30,167 nucleotides of DNA. Source: a virus. The position numbers and the translations under genes were made by a program. Position 1 is the stretch's first letter; every line of letters begins with the position of its first letter. Shown piece by piece: positions 1 to 7,800 of the stretch. Below the pieces are notes generated by a model. The model saw nothing but the letters and a program-made list of their open reading frames with translations, made no database searches and had not been told where the DNA came from. Location: positions 1-30,167 of the IMG/VR virus record IMGVR_UViG_3300037345_000004; one strand, 5' to 3'.

Positions 1-1072
1 CAGCATCATAAGCAATTTGTCTAGACCAAGAAGTCTGTCCAAGAGTTGGGACACTATTTAAATCGTTTGCATCATCTGGGGTAGCAGATGAGATAGCAAT
101 GATAGGAACTTCTTCTCCAATAGCCATCAGTTTAAGTTCTCTTGAAAGGTTCTTCATTCGTACCGTTTCATTTTCTGACTTTTGGTTTGGGCTCATTAGT
201 TGTAGATAATCTACAATAACAAAGTCTGGTTTATACTGATCAATCTTTCCACGAAGCACTGAAGGATTAATCTCTCCGCCCTGATCGTTAGAGATGATGT
301 GAAACTCTGGCTTACCCTTTAGATTCTTGTCGTGCCAATCTTTAAGCATGTCAAGTTCAATATCTCCGTTACTTAACTTTCTATGAGACCATCGGCCTTC
401 ACCCATTATAGTAAAGACACGATTACGAACTTCTGTTTCAGACATTTCAAGACTTATGACAAGTGGGCTACGACCCTGCTTCCAGGCCTGTACAGCGAAG
501 TAGAGAGCCAGCCACGACTTTCCAATACCTGGGTATGCAAGAAAGACTCCTAACTGCCCAGGCATAATTCCTGAAGGAAGGTAATTATCAAACCCTGGTA
601 GCCCTGTCTTAATTCCTACATGGCCTAGTTCTTGCATCTTCTTTACATTTTCAAAATAAGCAATTGCAGACTCTAAGTCTGTAACATCAATGTCACGAAT
701 TGCAGAGGTATTCTTTTTTAACTCTGATGTTTTTGTGATCAACTCGTTTAATGCATTTGTTCCATTATTGTTTTGAATATCTGTTGCTGCAGACCTAATG
801 ATATCTTTTAGGCTATCTGTTAAGTACTCTCCTTGAAGTTCTTCAAGATGATGCTTAGTTGATCCTATACCTTCGACTGGTTCAAAGTCTCTAAATTTTT
901 CAGTAACAAGATCTGCTGGAGGAAGTACAGAGTTGTTTTCAAAGTAAAGTCTAACAAAGTTCCAAATGTCTCCGTGAGTTCTTAAAAGGTTGTCAACATT
1001 TGCCTGAAGCAAAACATGTATCTGCTTGTCTTTTAAGACAGCGCTAAGAAGTTTTGACTCTGTATTATTCAC
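1..1072 (-). CDS. dnaB: DnaB-type replicative DNA helicase (3' end cut off by window edge)
   Basis: ATP-dependent ring helicase that unwinds DNA at the phage replication fork. The first 357 residues are visible and the C-terminus lies beyond position 1. The N-terminal ~150 residues are helical and DnaB-N-like. The RecA-type core follows, with Walker A AYPGIGKSW at residues 179-187 (Lys185, Ser186) and Walker B FVIVDYLQLM around Asp288. The segment SLEMSETEVRNR, typical of DnaB helicases, lies between them. The start is GTG (1072-1070), preceded by AAGGAG with a 7-nt gap. This start overlaps the stop of the upstream gene by 8 bases, indicating translational coupling. It is the last gene seen in a unit that begins in the tail genes. 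Family assignment is firm. Whether it acts with a phage or host primase and loader cannot be seen here. Confidence 0.92.
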   Translation of the reverse strand, partial: MNNTESKLLSAVLKDKQIHVLLQANVDNLLRTHGDIWNFVRLYFENNSVLPPADLVTEKFRDFEPVEGIGSTKHHLEELQGEYLTDSLKDIIRSAATDIQNNNGTNALNELITKTSELKKNTSAIRDIDVTDLESAIAYFENVKKMQELGHVGIKTGLPGFDNYLPSGIMPGQLGVFLAYPGIGKSWLALYFAVQAWKQGRSPLVISLEMSETEVRNRVFTIMGEGRWSHRKLSNGDIELDMLKDWHDKNLKGKPEFHIISNDQGGEINPSVLRGKIDQYKPDFVIVDYLQLMSPNQKSENETVRMKNLSRELKLMAIGEEVPIIAISSATPDDANDLNSVPTLGQTSWSRQIAYDA

Positions 1073-1373
1073 TTAACCACTCCTTAGCCATTCTTCTACG
1101 CTCTGCTCTCTCTTCGGTGTCTCTTACTTTATCTTTTTTTGCTTGCAATATTTTTTCTGCATTGTATGCAAAGTAGTTCCATGAAGGAGTCTCTGCAACT
1201 TTAAAGTAGTACTCAAGTATATCGTAGCACCCAGGAAGACTGTATGATTCGACAAGAGCATCTGAGGCCCATTGTTCTACATTTAGATTTAGGGATGGCT
1301 TTGATTCGTACCTTGCGGTATGATGCTTGCTGTATCTTGAAAGCAAAGCCATGCGGTCTTTGCGTTCGGCCAT
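1065..1373 (-). CDS. Small conserved hypothetical protein upstream of helicase
   Basis: A 102-residue basic, soluble protein with no signal peptide or membrane segment. The middle carries an aromatic block (YDILEYYFKVAETPSWNYF, residues ~50-68). The C-terminal third is a charged helix rich in Lys, Arg and Glu. Its ATG overlaps the previous gene's stop in TAATG. Its own stop overlaps the helicase GTG, so it is translated between two replication-region genes. By position it could be a helicase partner or loader, but nothing in the sequence proves that and I do not recognise the family. The continuous coding frame and coupled start make it a real gene. Confidence 0.75.
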   Translation of the reverse strand: MAERKDRMALLSRYSKHHTARYESKPSLNLNVEQWASDALVESYSLPGCYDILEYYFKVAETPSWNYFAYNAEKILQAKKDKVRDTEERAERRRMAKEWLSE

Positions 1374-1582
1374 TACTTTTCTTCAGCCTCGCTTTGGGCT
1401 TCTTGAATTTTTTCTGTAAGTTTATCTTCAACAAACTTATAAACACGCTCAAAGGCTTGATTAATATTTTCACCATTGTGTCGTGAATCAACAACTCCAA
1501 GATCAATTCTTAGCGATTGAAAGTTTCCTAGGTTAAGCGTGTATCCTAATGTAACGGATACCTTTGTGTCTTCGTTTTCCAT
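1373..1582 (-). CDS. Small hypothetical protein, 69 residues
   Basis: The frame opens further upstream, at 1663, but I chose the ATG at 1582. It is preceded by GAGGGG at a suitable distance and lies 13 bases after the upstream stop, whereas the longer form would run 68 bases into the upstream gene without a ribosome site. The product has a beta-rich N-terminal half (KVSVTLGYTLNLGNFQSLRI) and a charged helical C-terminus ending in Glu/Lys repeats. Short proteins of this look recur near replication genes in large phages, but no function is known to me. It may be a single-domain nucleic-acid or protein-interaction module. That is a guess. Confidence 0.72.
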   Translation of the reverse strand: MENEDTKVSVTLGYTLNLGNFQSLRIDLGVVDSRHNGENINQAFERVYKFVEDKLTEKIQEAQSEAEEK

Positions 1583-1595
1583 TTTATACCCCTCG

Positions 1596-2138
1596 TTAAA
1601 TAGATTCGTTCCAAATTGGAATAAATCGTCCATCTTCTGTTCTCGTATATGTAAGTATACCATCGCCCATTCTTCGTGTCAACTCTTGTTTGCTAGGCGT
1701 AATATCATTAGTAATTAGTTTGTCTTTTCTTGGTCTGCCAATATGATGTGTAGCAAGTATATCACGAATCTCTTTTACTTGCGACTCTGAATAATATGAT
1801 CTAACCTGAAAACCTCTTGCTCCACCTTTTTGAGACCCTGTTGGAAAGGGAATCACTTTTCTCTTCATTAGGGATGGTAAATATTTTTTGTGGCGATTAA
1901 CAAGGTCTGCTGTTTGACCAACAGTGTATGCTCGTTCTCTTTTCTTTTTAAACTCACCGATCAAACAACTTTCAATTTGATCTTTAGTTATATTATAAAC
2001 AGACATAATACCATTAGACTTATTTAGATGATAAACTCTTACAAGGTCTCCATTAAGAAACCAAACTTTTTTATTCCCTGGGATTACAGGGAGGACATTG
2101 TAGCCTTCGCTCTCAATTGTTCCCTTTTTAATAGACAC
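1596..2138 (-). CDS. Putative DNA-binding protein with MerR/excisionase-like helix-turn-helix
   Basis: A 180-residue protein. Residues ~70-128 read as a MerR-type winged helix: YTVGQTADLVNRHKKYLPSLMKRKVIP forms the helix-turn-helix and wing entry, followed by the typical YYSESQVKEIRDIL helix. GRPRKDK at residues 134-140 is an AT-hook-like basic motif. The N-terminal 60 residues are beta-rich and unassigned. It starts at GTG (2138-2136) with AGGAGG 4-5 bases upstream. This Shine-Dalgarno lies inside the zinc-ribbon gene, which it overlaps by 55 bases. A role as a regulator or accessory factor at the tail-to-replication boundary is inferred. The target site is not visible. An excisionase role is possible, but no integrase is in the window. 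Confidence 0.7.
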   Translation of the reverse strand: MSIKKGTIESEGYNVLPVIPGNKKVWFLNGDLVRVYHLNKSNGIMSVYNITKDQIESCLIGEFKKKRERAYTVGQTADLVNRHKKYLPSLMKRKVIPFPTGSQKGGARGFQVRSYYSESQVKEIRDILATHHIGRPRKDKLITNDITPSKQELTRRMGDGILTYTRTEDGRFIPIWNESI

Positions 2139-2275
2139 TTGCCCTCCTGAGAATTGCTAGGTGGATGAAAAAACTTTCTTGATCCGCAAATTATACAGTA
2201 CAACTCTAAATTATTTACTTCTGTATACTGTCTGTCTATAAACATTCTGCCATTACATCTTGTACAATTAATCAT
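2084..2275 (-). CDS. Small zinc-ribbon protein
   Basis: A 63-residue protein with two Cys-x2-Cys knuckles, Cys4/Cys7 (CTRC) and Cys27/Cys30 (CIIC), the spacing of a single zinc ribbon. The C-terminal third is basic and probably unstructured. The ATG overlaps the stop of the preceding fibre-like gene in TAATG. Its 3' end overlaps the next gene by 55 bases and supplies that gene's ribosome site. Zinc ribbons of this size commonly bind nucleic acid or act as adaptors in transcription or replication. Which applies here cannot be told. It marks the switch from virion genes to DNA-metabolism genes within one transcription unit. Confidence 0.75.
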   Translation of the reverse strand: MINCTRCNGRMFIDRQYTEVNNLELYCIICGSRKFFHPPSNSQEGKCLLKREQLRAKATMSSL

Positions 2276-2718
2276 TAGTTTGGTATTCCAACTATTATTA
2301 AATTAATTCCAATGCTAGTGTCTCCACCAGCATTAAACTTAATTGACCCTTCAAGTTTTGATGTTGACACACTTTTTAGTGTAACTGTTACGTCTTTTCC
2401 AGCATCTGTGTTTCCTACGTTAACTGGTGTTGCTGTTACTACTGGGGCAAACTTAAACTCACTTGGAAAATCATAGGAAAATGGTTCAGATGATCCAGCA
2501 GTTTTTGTTATACTGTTTGTAACTTGAACATATCCTCCGATAATTCTTGCTTCTGATGCCTTTACACTTTGCGGACCATCCCTTGGCGTGTCTACTCTTA
2601 CATACTTATATGTTGAAGGAGATACCTGAGTTGAAAGGTCATTAATAGACTTAACAATTTGATAGATATATGTTACATCTATAGGTTGTCCACGCTCAGG
2701 AACAGGTAAAATTGCCAT
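2275..2718 (-). CDS. Tail-fibre/appendage-like protein with C-terminal beta-sandwich
   Basis: A 147-residue protein. Residues 1-40 contain a short helical stretch (YIYQIVKSINDLSTQV) that could trimerise. The rest is beta-rich, with a C-terminal pattern of aromatic strand, then PVVTATPVN, alternating strands and a hydrophobic end (INLIIVGIPN). This resembles the small lectin-like beta-sandwiches at the tips of phage fibres. It is the last virion-type gene before the DNA-metabolism genes. There is no Shine-Dalgarno sequence. Instead the ATG sits 6 bases downstream of a TGGTATAAT extended -10, suggesting a leaderless transcript. Receptor or glycan binding is inferred from fold appearance and position only. 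Confidence 0.6.
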   Translation of the reverse strand: MAILPVPERGQPIDVTYIYQIVKSINDLSTQVSPSTYKYVRVDTPRDGPQSVKASEARIIGGYVQVTNSITKTAGSSEPFSYDFPSEFKFAPVVTATPVNVGNTDAGKDVTVTLKSVSTSKLEGSIKFNAGGDTSIGINLIIVGIPN

Positions 2719-2733
2719 ATTATAATTATACCA
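2719..2733 (-). promoter_or_regulatory. Extended -10 promoter, leaderless type
   Basis: The minus strand reads TGGTATAATTATAATATG. The extended -10 (TGG plus TATAAT, 2725-2733) overlaps the last codons of the upstream gene. It is followed by exactly 6 bases and then the ATG of the fibre-like gene, so the expected transcription start falls on the A of the ATG. No ribosome-binding sequence is present. The same arrangement occurs before two other genes in the window. Confidence 0.55.
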
Positions 2734-3154
2734 GACTTACGGTTCCAGAATCATAAACTTCTAAAGAGTCACTGAGTCTTGGATTTATTGAAGATATTTG
2801 AATAACTACCCGAACAGACTCTGTTCCAGTTTTTATAAAAGAATAACTTTTAGATAAAGCAGTTTCTACATATTCTGGACCAGAGCCATCAAATCCAATA
2901 AAAACATCATAAGGTATTTGAACAGATGTTTGGCTTGTAGACCAGTTGACTAGAATAGGATTTCCTAGAGCATTAACAACTCCTGGGCCAGCAACGAAGG
3001 CTTCTGATCCAGTAATAAAAATCTTAGACCAAGCAGACTTTCTATTTTTATCTTCTGAAACAATTCTAAACCTTACAACTCTTGAGTTAGAAGATGTTAC
3101 TTTTCCTAGTAATTCTTTTTTAACAATAACATTTTTAATTCCTTTGTCTGACAT
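2726..3154 (-). CDS. Minor tail protein, possible fibronectin-like domain
   Basis: A 142-residue beta-rich protein. The segment VRFRIVSEDKNRKSAWSKIF at residues 26-45 is of a type I associate with small phage tail-tip proteins carrying an immunoglobulin/FN3-like fold. It is followed by strand-loop alternation up to the C-terminal SLEVYDSGTVSLV. The start overlaps the previous stop (TAATG). Its own stop codon lies within a promoter-like TGGTATAAT. It sits among tail-tip genes downstream of the hub protein, so a structural role at the tail tip is likely. The exact partner is unknown. Confidence 0.6.
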   Translation of the reverse strand: MSDKGIKNVIVKKELLGKVTSSNSRVVRFRIVSEDKNRKSAWSKIFITGSEAFVAGPGVVNALGNPILVNWSTSQTSVQIPYDVFIGFDGSGPEYVETALSKSYSFIKTGTESVRVVIQISSINPRLSDSLEVYDSGTVSLV

Positions 3155-4305
3155 TATCCAACATCCAGAGCAAATCTAAACTCAATATAGTTTGTTGTGT
3201 TTGCTGATTTTATAATTGGTCTAGACTCTATATTTTTAATAACAGAGTAGCCAGTCAAACCATAAAGGGAGTTAGTTGAAGTAATGTTTTCAAGCCTTAG
3301 ACCATCAAGGCAAACATAAAATAAATCTGATGGAGTTTCATTTTCAGTAACACAGGCATAAATCTTTGCCACAGAAACTTCTCTCCAATCAAAATTGCTA
3401 GTTTTATTTAAATCTTTTAATGTTTTGGAAGAAACTATATATCTATTAGTAGAAAAATTAACCTTATTTAAAGCAGTTCCTGCCACATAAGACTGATCAT
3501 CGATATTAACCTCAAGCCTTGCATACTCTTGACTTGAGTCTGGTCCTGAATGAGAAAACTCTAACAATATTTTAACATTGTCTGGAACAGTTAAGGAATT
3601 AGAAACCTTATTAACAACAGAAAATGCTAATCTTAGTTGGTCTAATGGGCTATTTTTTGTAAAGTCTACAGATGTTTGGTTTAGTCTAATATAATGAGAA
3701 CTAGGATTAATCTGAATCTTTCCGTCTACGTCTGTTGTTAATGTGGAATCATCTCCAACAATAGCAATTATATTATTTAAAAACCTACATCTTTCGTTTC
3801 TTGCAACTCTATCTGATTGAGTGAATACCCTGTTGTCTGCATTTGTTTGAAATACGTTGGCTTCTTGATTTATGATACCGTTTTCAGAATCGCCATCCAG
3901 GGGCTGGTATTGAACTGGAATAGATATAGCAGATGAACCTAAAGGCTGATAAAGCCAGTTATCAGTATCTGTAAATGAATATATATTTCTACTATCAAAC
4001 GATCCTGCTGTTGGATTAGAGCCAGCAGAAAATATTCCAACCTCTGTAATCTCATATCTATCTTCTGTAGGAAGTTCTGCAGTTAAAACAACCTTTGATA
4101 CCCCATCTTCATTAACAAATCCCCTAGAGATAATTGGAACACGGAACATCTCAAAATCTAAAGATTCTTTTAAGGAGTAGTCTCCAAACACCCCATCAGA
4201 AGCCACTGGAGTGGGTCCACAGCCTACGGCAATGTGAGATGCATACGATACGGTCTGGCCAACAAGATACTTGGCTAAAATATTTTTACCTATATTAGTT
4301 ATCAT
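3154..4305 (-). CDS. Tail-tip/baseplate-like structural protein
   Basis: A 383-residue protein. The N-terminus (MITNIGKNILAKYLVGQT, then YASHIAVGCGPTP) and the EITEVGIFSAG segment at ~105-115 are typical of phage tail-tip or tail-fibre connector proteins. The remainder is beta-rich with repeated strands and no membrane segment, signal peptide or catalytic motif. Start and stop both overlap the neighbours by one base (TAATG), so it is co-translated with the tail-tip set. It probably links the hub to fibres or forms part of the adsorption apparatus, judged by position and composition. No enzyme function is suggested. Confidence 0.65.
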   Translation of the reverse strand: MITNIGKNILAKYLVGQTVSYASHIAVGCGPTPVASDGVFGDYSLKESLDFEMFRVPIISRGFVNEDGVSKVVLTAELPTEDRYEITEVGIFSAGSNPTAGSFDSRNIYSFTDTDNWLYQPLGSSAISIPVQYQPLDGDSENGIINQEANVFQTNADNRVFTQSDRVARNERCRFLNNIIAIVGDDSTLTTDVDGKIQINPSSHYIRLNQTSVDFTKNSPLDQLRLAFSVVNKVSNSLTVPDNVKILLEFSHSGPDSSQEYARLEVNIDDQSYVAGTALNKVNFSTNRYIVSSKTLKDLNKTSNFDWREVSVAKIYACVTENETPSDLFYVCLDGLRLENITSTNSLYGLTGYSVIKNIESRPIIKSANTTNYIEFRFALDVG

Positions 4306-4841
4306 TAAATACTCCCATCATATATTGTATCACTAAAAACTTCTCCGCTGGTCAATACTTGAACCTCTGTCTGTTCATTTTCTTTGACATTGATAAGATT
4401 AATAACAAGATCACCTGTTATTGGATCAATATAAACAGACTTGCAGTTTGGAACCTTTGTTCTTTTGTTAAGGTCTGGGTCTGTTCCAACTAAGTCATAC
4501 CCTGTTCCACAAACTGGTAGGTGATCAAAAATAGACAAAGATAAAGATTTAAAGTAAGAGTCTGAAGACTGAAGACTTAAAACATTATTTGGATTATATT
4601 GTAAGTATAGATCCGTTAAGTTTTTAATTGGAGAATAAATAACTTTTTGTCCATTAACTAAATCGTGTCTAGAGATAGTTGCAAGTTCGTATCCACCTAT
4701 GTCTTCAAATATTAAATCTGTCATTATTTCAATAGACATTGTTTCATCATTAAAAAGAATTAAATCTGGAGTTGCAATCTTTACAGCATTAGAACTTTTG
4801 CTTGCTTTTGGATTTGGAAGATTTGCCACTGCATCTGTCAC
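4305..4841 (-). CDS. Minor tail protein, unassigned
   Basis: A 178-residue acidic protein starting at GTG (4841-4839). The ribosome site GAGGTG lies in the end of the upstream 1430-residue gene, whose TAG overlaps the GTG by one base. It has no recognisable domain. Hydrophilic beta-type stretches alternate (DLVINLINVKENEQTEVQVL near residues 150-170). Its place between the tail hub and a tail-tip protein suggests a small structural component or baseplate adaptor. The tight coupling implies production in a fixed ratio to the hub. Confidence 0.6.
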   Translation of the reverse strand: MTDAVANLPNPKASKSSNAVKIATPDLILFNDETMSIEIMTDLIFEDIGGYELATISRHDLVNGQKVIYSPIKNLTDLYLQYNPNNVLSLQSSDSYFKSLSLSIFDHLPVCGTGYDLVGTDPDLNKRTKVPNCKSVYIDPITGDLVINLINVKENEQTEVQVLTSGEVFSDTIYDGSI

Positions 4842-7800
4842 TATACCACCTCACTTAAAAATAGTGTCATATCTGGCCCATCAGAATTTCTTGTAAATTC
4901 AATGTTGTATACAACAAATCTAGAGTTTGGGTTTGATGCCATGCTTATATCATTTTCTACATAATCAACAGTAACTATATCTCCTAATTGAATAGTAGGT
5001 ATTGCAAATATCTTAACTCCCATTGATCTTCTAGGCTTTGTTGTTTTTTCTACTAGCCACTTCATAAGCCCTGCAGCATCATCTTGTGATTGAATATATG
5101 GAGTATCAATAGAAAAATCTTTTTTGCCGTAAGTCATTCTACTTAGTTTTATATCTTGATAATCTTGCTTGAATTTGTATGGGTTTGATATTAATTTATC
5201 TGCTACAAATTGTGGGTTTGATTCAAGGCTATTTTTATTGAAGTAGTCATCTACTGTCATGTTATTGTCAGACTCTTGAGTAAAAGTAATTCCTTGAATT
5301 CTTAAATAATTTCCACTTGTTTCGTCTAAACTTAAGGCTGTGTCTGTTGCATTAAACACCATAAATTCTGCTCCGTATGATCCTGCTCTAAAACCAGAAA
5401 CAACATATCCTTTTATTTTATTAAACGTAGGAGAAATTTTTGCAGTCAATGCTGGATATGCTTTATCATATTTAAAATTAAATGTTGCTGCTTCTCTCAT
5501 AATACTTCCAAACTCTTCAAAATATATGTCATACTTAGGAGGTTCTAAAGAACCAATTCCTGACAAGTATGTGTTTTGAATAAGTCCACTGATTGCATAT
5601 TTTCTAAATGATTCATTTGCATCTATTTCTGTGTCGCCAAAAACAGAGTTGACTGGTGCTCCTAAAGAAAAAGATGTATTTTGAGAATAGTTATTGCACA
5701 ATGCATAAACATTTTCAAACATTGCTCTTGAAGAACCTCTTGTAAAAAGTGCTATGTTTGAGTATGCTGGTAGTGGATCATTGTCATCTACTGTTTTTAT
5801 TAGTCTTCCATTCATATATAAATAAAATCTTCTTGTTTTTCCTATGTCTTCATACTCTACTGCTAAGTCATATACCGTTGGATTTTCCTCAGCAAACATT
5901 CTTGACTGACCAGTAAATCTTCCATCATCTACTGTAATTTTAGCAAGACCATCCCAAAGTGGTACTGGAATTCCAACACCGTTACTAGACTTTACCTTGT
6001 AAAAGAAAACATTGCTTACGCTTTCTCTATCTGTTTCTGAAAGGTTTCCTAAACCAAGTGCTGCTATTTCAAAATAGTACCCAACATTTGTTGTCGGGTT
6101 TAACATTACTGCAATACCAGCAGACCCTCCAGAAATGTTAATATTTTTATCTGGTGTAGACCCATTAACAACGTAGTAAGTTGAAGATCCGTTAGATGTT
6201 TGTCCACGATCTTCATTACTTTCTATCTTTCCAACAACTCTTAACCTTGTTCCAAAATGTTTATATTTTTTTCCTTCAAGACTTTTGTGAACATAAGATA
6301 TAAAGTTTCTTGGTTTTTCTTTTGTTGTAAAGTTAGGTCCAGTTAAAGATAAAGCAGATGATTGGATTGATCCAGGTAGTTGCTGAGTATTGGTTGTTAT
6401 TTCTCCAACAATCGATGTTGACATAAAGTTTTTAATAATTCCACTTCTAGAAGAAGTTCTTGATAAGGCATCAGCAGATATATTTGTGTCAGTTGTTTTT
6501 CCAGCAGAAGAATTTGTTGTTGTAAGTTCTAAAGTCTTTTTTTCAAACAGGTATTCTGAGGACATATAACAACCTTTTACGTTATCGTTAGACTTCCAAT
6601 AATCAGATATTCCTGCAGAGTGTGCAACAACTGTTGTTCCAAATTGACCACGACCATGTTTTTGCACTTCTCCATTTTGAAGTTTTATAACTCCAGACTG
6701 CTCAAAGTACTTCGGCTCAGAATATATTCTTACAAGTCCTGTTGGGTAAATTTTTCCATTAAAAGGAAGTTTAGAAAAATAGTTTTGATACTCTTCATTT
6801 GATGTAATCCACACATTGCCAAAACCGCTTATGTTGTATTGAACTGCATCATACTTTATAATTTCTCCACTAGAATAAAAGTATCCGCTATATCTTGTAA
6901 TCCAGTAGGCAGCCTCGCCTAAACTAAATGTATTATTAATAACTATGTTATTTTTTACAACTGGAACATCTGCAGAAAGATTAGAGTTTAGTGGTATTGC
7001 ACTAAGAACATAAGATGATTGAGTTCCTACTTCATTGTTTATTGACTTTGTGTTTTCGGTTCCAGATACTTCCCACAAGAGTGCGGGCTTGTATATATAA
7101 AATCTTTCTTCATCTAATAGGTTTGCTTGTCTTAAAGAGCCGATAGATCTCTGAATGTGTCTTACTTTATAGTTAATTACTCCGTCGTTGTACACGCTAT
7201 TTGGCTGTGTAGATAAAGATATAATGTTAGAAAGTTTAGAGTTTGGCAGTGTTTTATTTTTTATTTCTGCTTCTTGAAATAAATCATTTGTTCCCTTAAG
7301 TGCAAATGTTGTGGGCCTTTGCTCTTTTGTAGGCATCATGTAGTCTTTGCTCATCATAACAAAATTGTTATATTCATCAAAAAACATTGCTGTTTGAGTA
7401 GAAACGGCTAAATCTTCAAGAATCTCTGCAACACTTTGATCTGGTCCAACAAAGAAGTAAGGAATAATTGTTTCTTTTTCATCATTAACTCTTTTAAAAG
7501 TATAGTTAGAAAAACCAATATAATCTAGTAAAAGAGAAACAGCAGAACTTACAGATACTTCTGTCATTAATATTTGTGGAGCAGTGATAGATTCTAGATA
7601 CCAGTACATATCCCTTAAAGATATAGACACTGTTTTGCCCATTAAGTCTTGTTTAGGAAATGAATCTGAATATAATGTTTTAATTGGAACATAGTAGTCC
7701 CATCCATTAACATCTATAATTACTTCATAAAATTTAAACTGAACATGCCGATTAATGTACTTTGCAATAATACTAAAAGAATTGTTTTCATTAAATGCTT

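Noticed and set aside
1654-1662. TGGTATACT inside the MerR-type gene
   Set aside because: It matches the promoter motif, but it is within coding sequence and no start codon sits 6-7 bases downstream. It is noted only as a candidate for an internal promoter and not annotated.
1583-1663. Longer N-terminus for the 69-residue protein
   Set aside because: The extra 27 residues would overlap the upstream gene and lack a ribosome site, whereas the ATG at 1582 follows GAGGGG just after the upstream stop.
4840-4848. TGGTATAGT at the end of the 1430-residue gene
   Set aside because: It differs from the consensus, overlaps the GAGGTG ribosome site and the GTG start of the next gene, and does not have the leaderless spacing.
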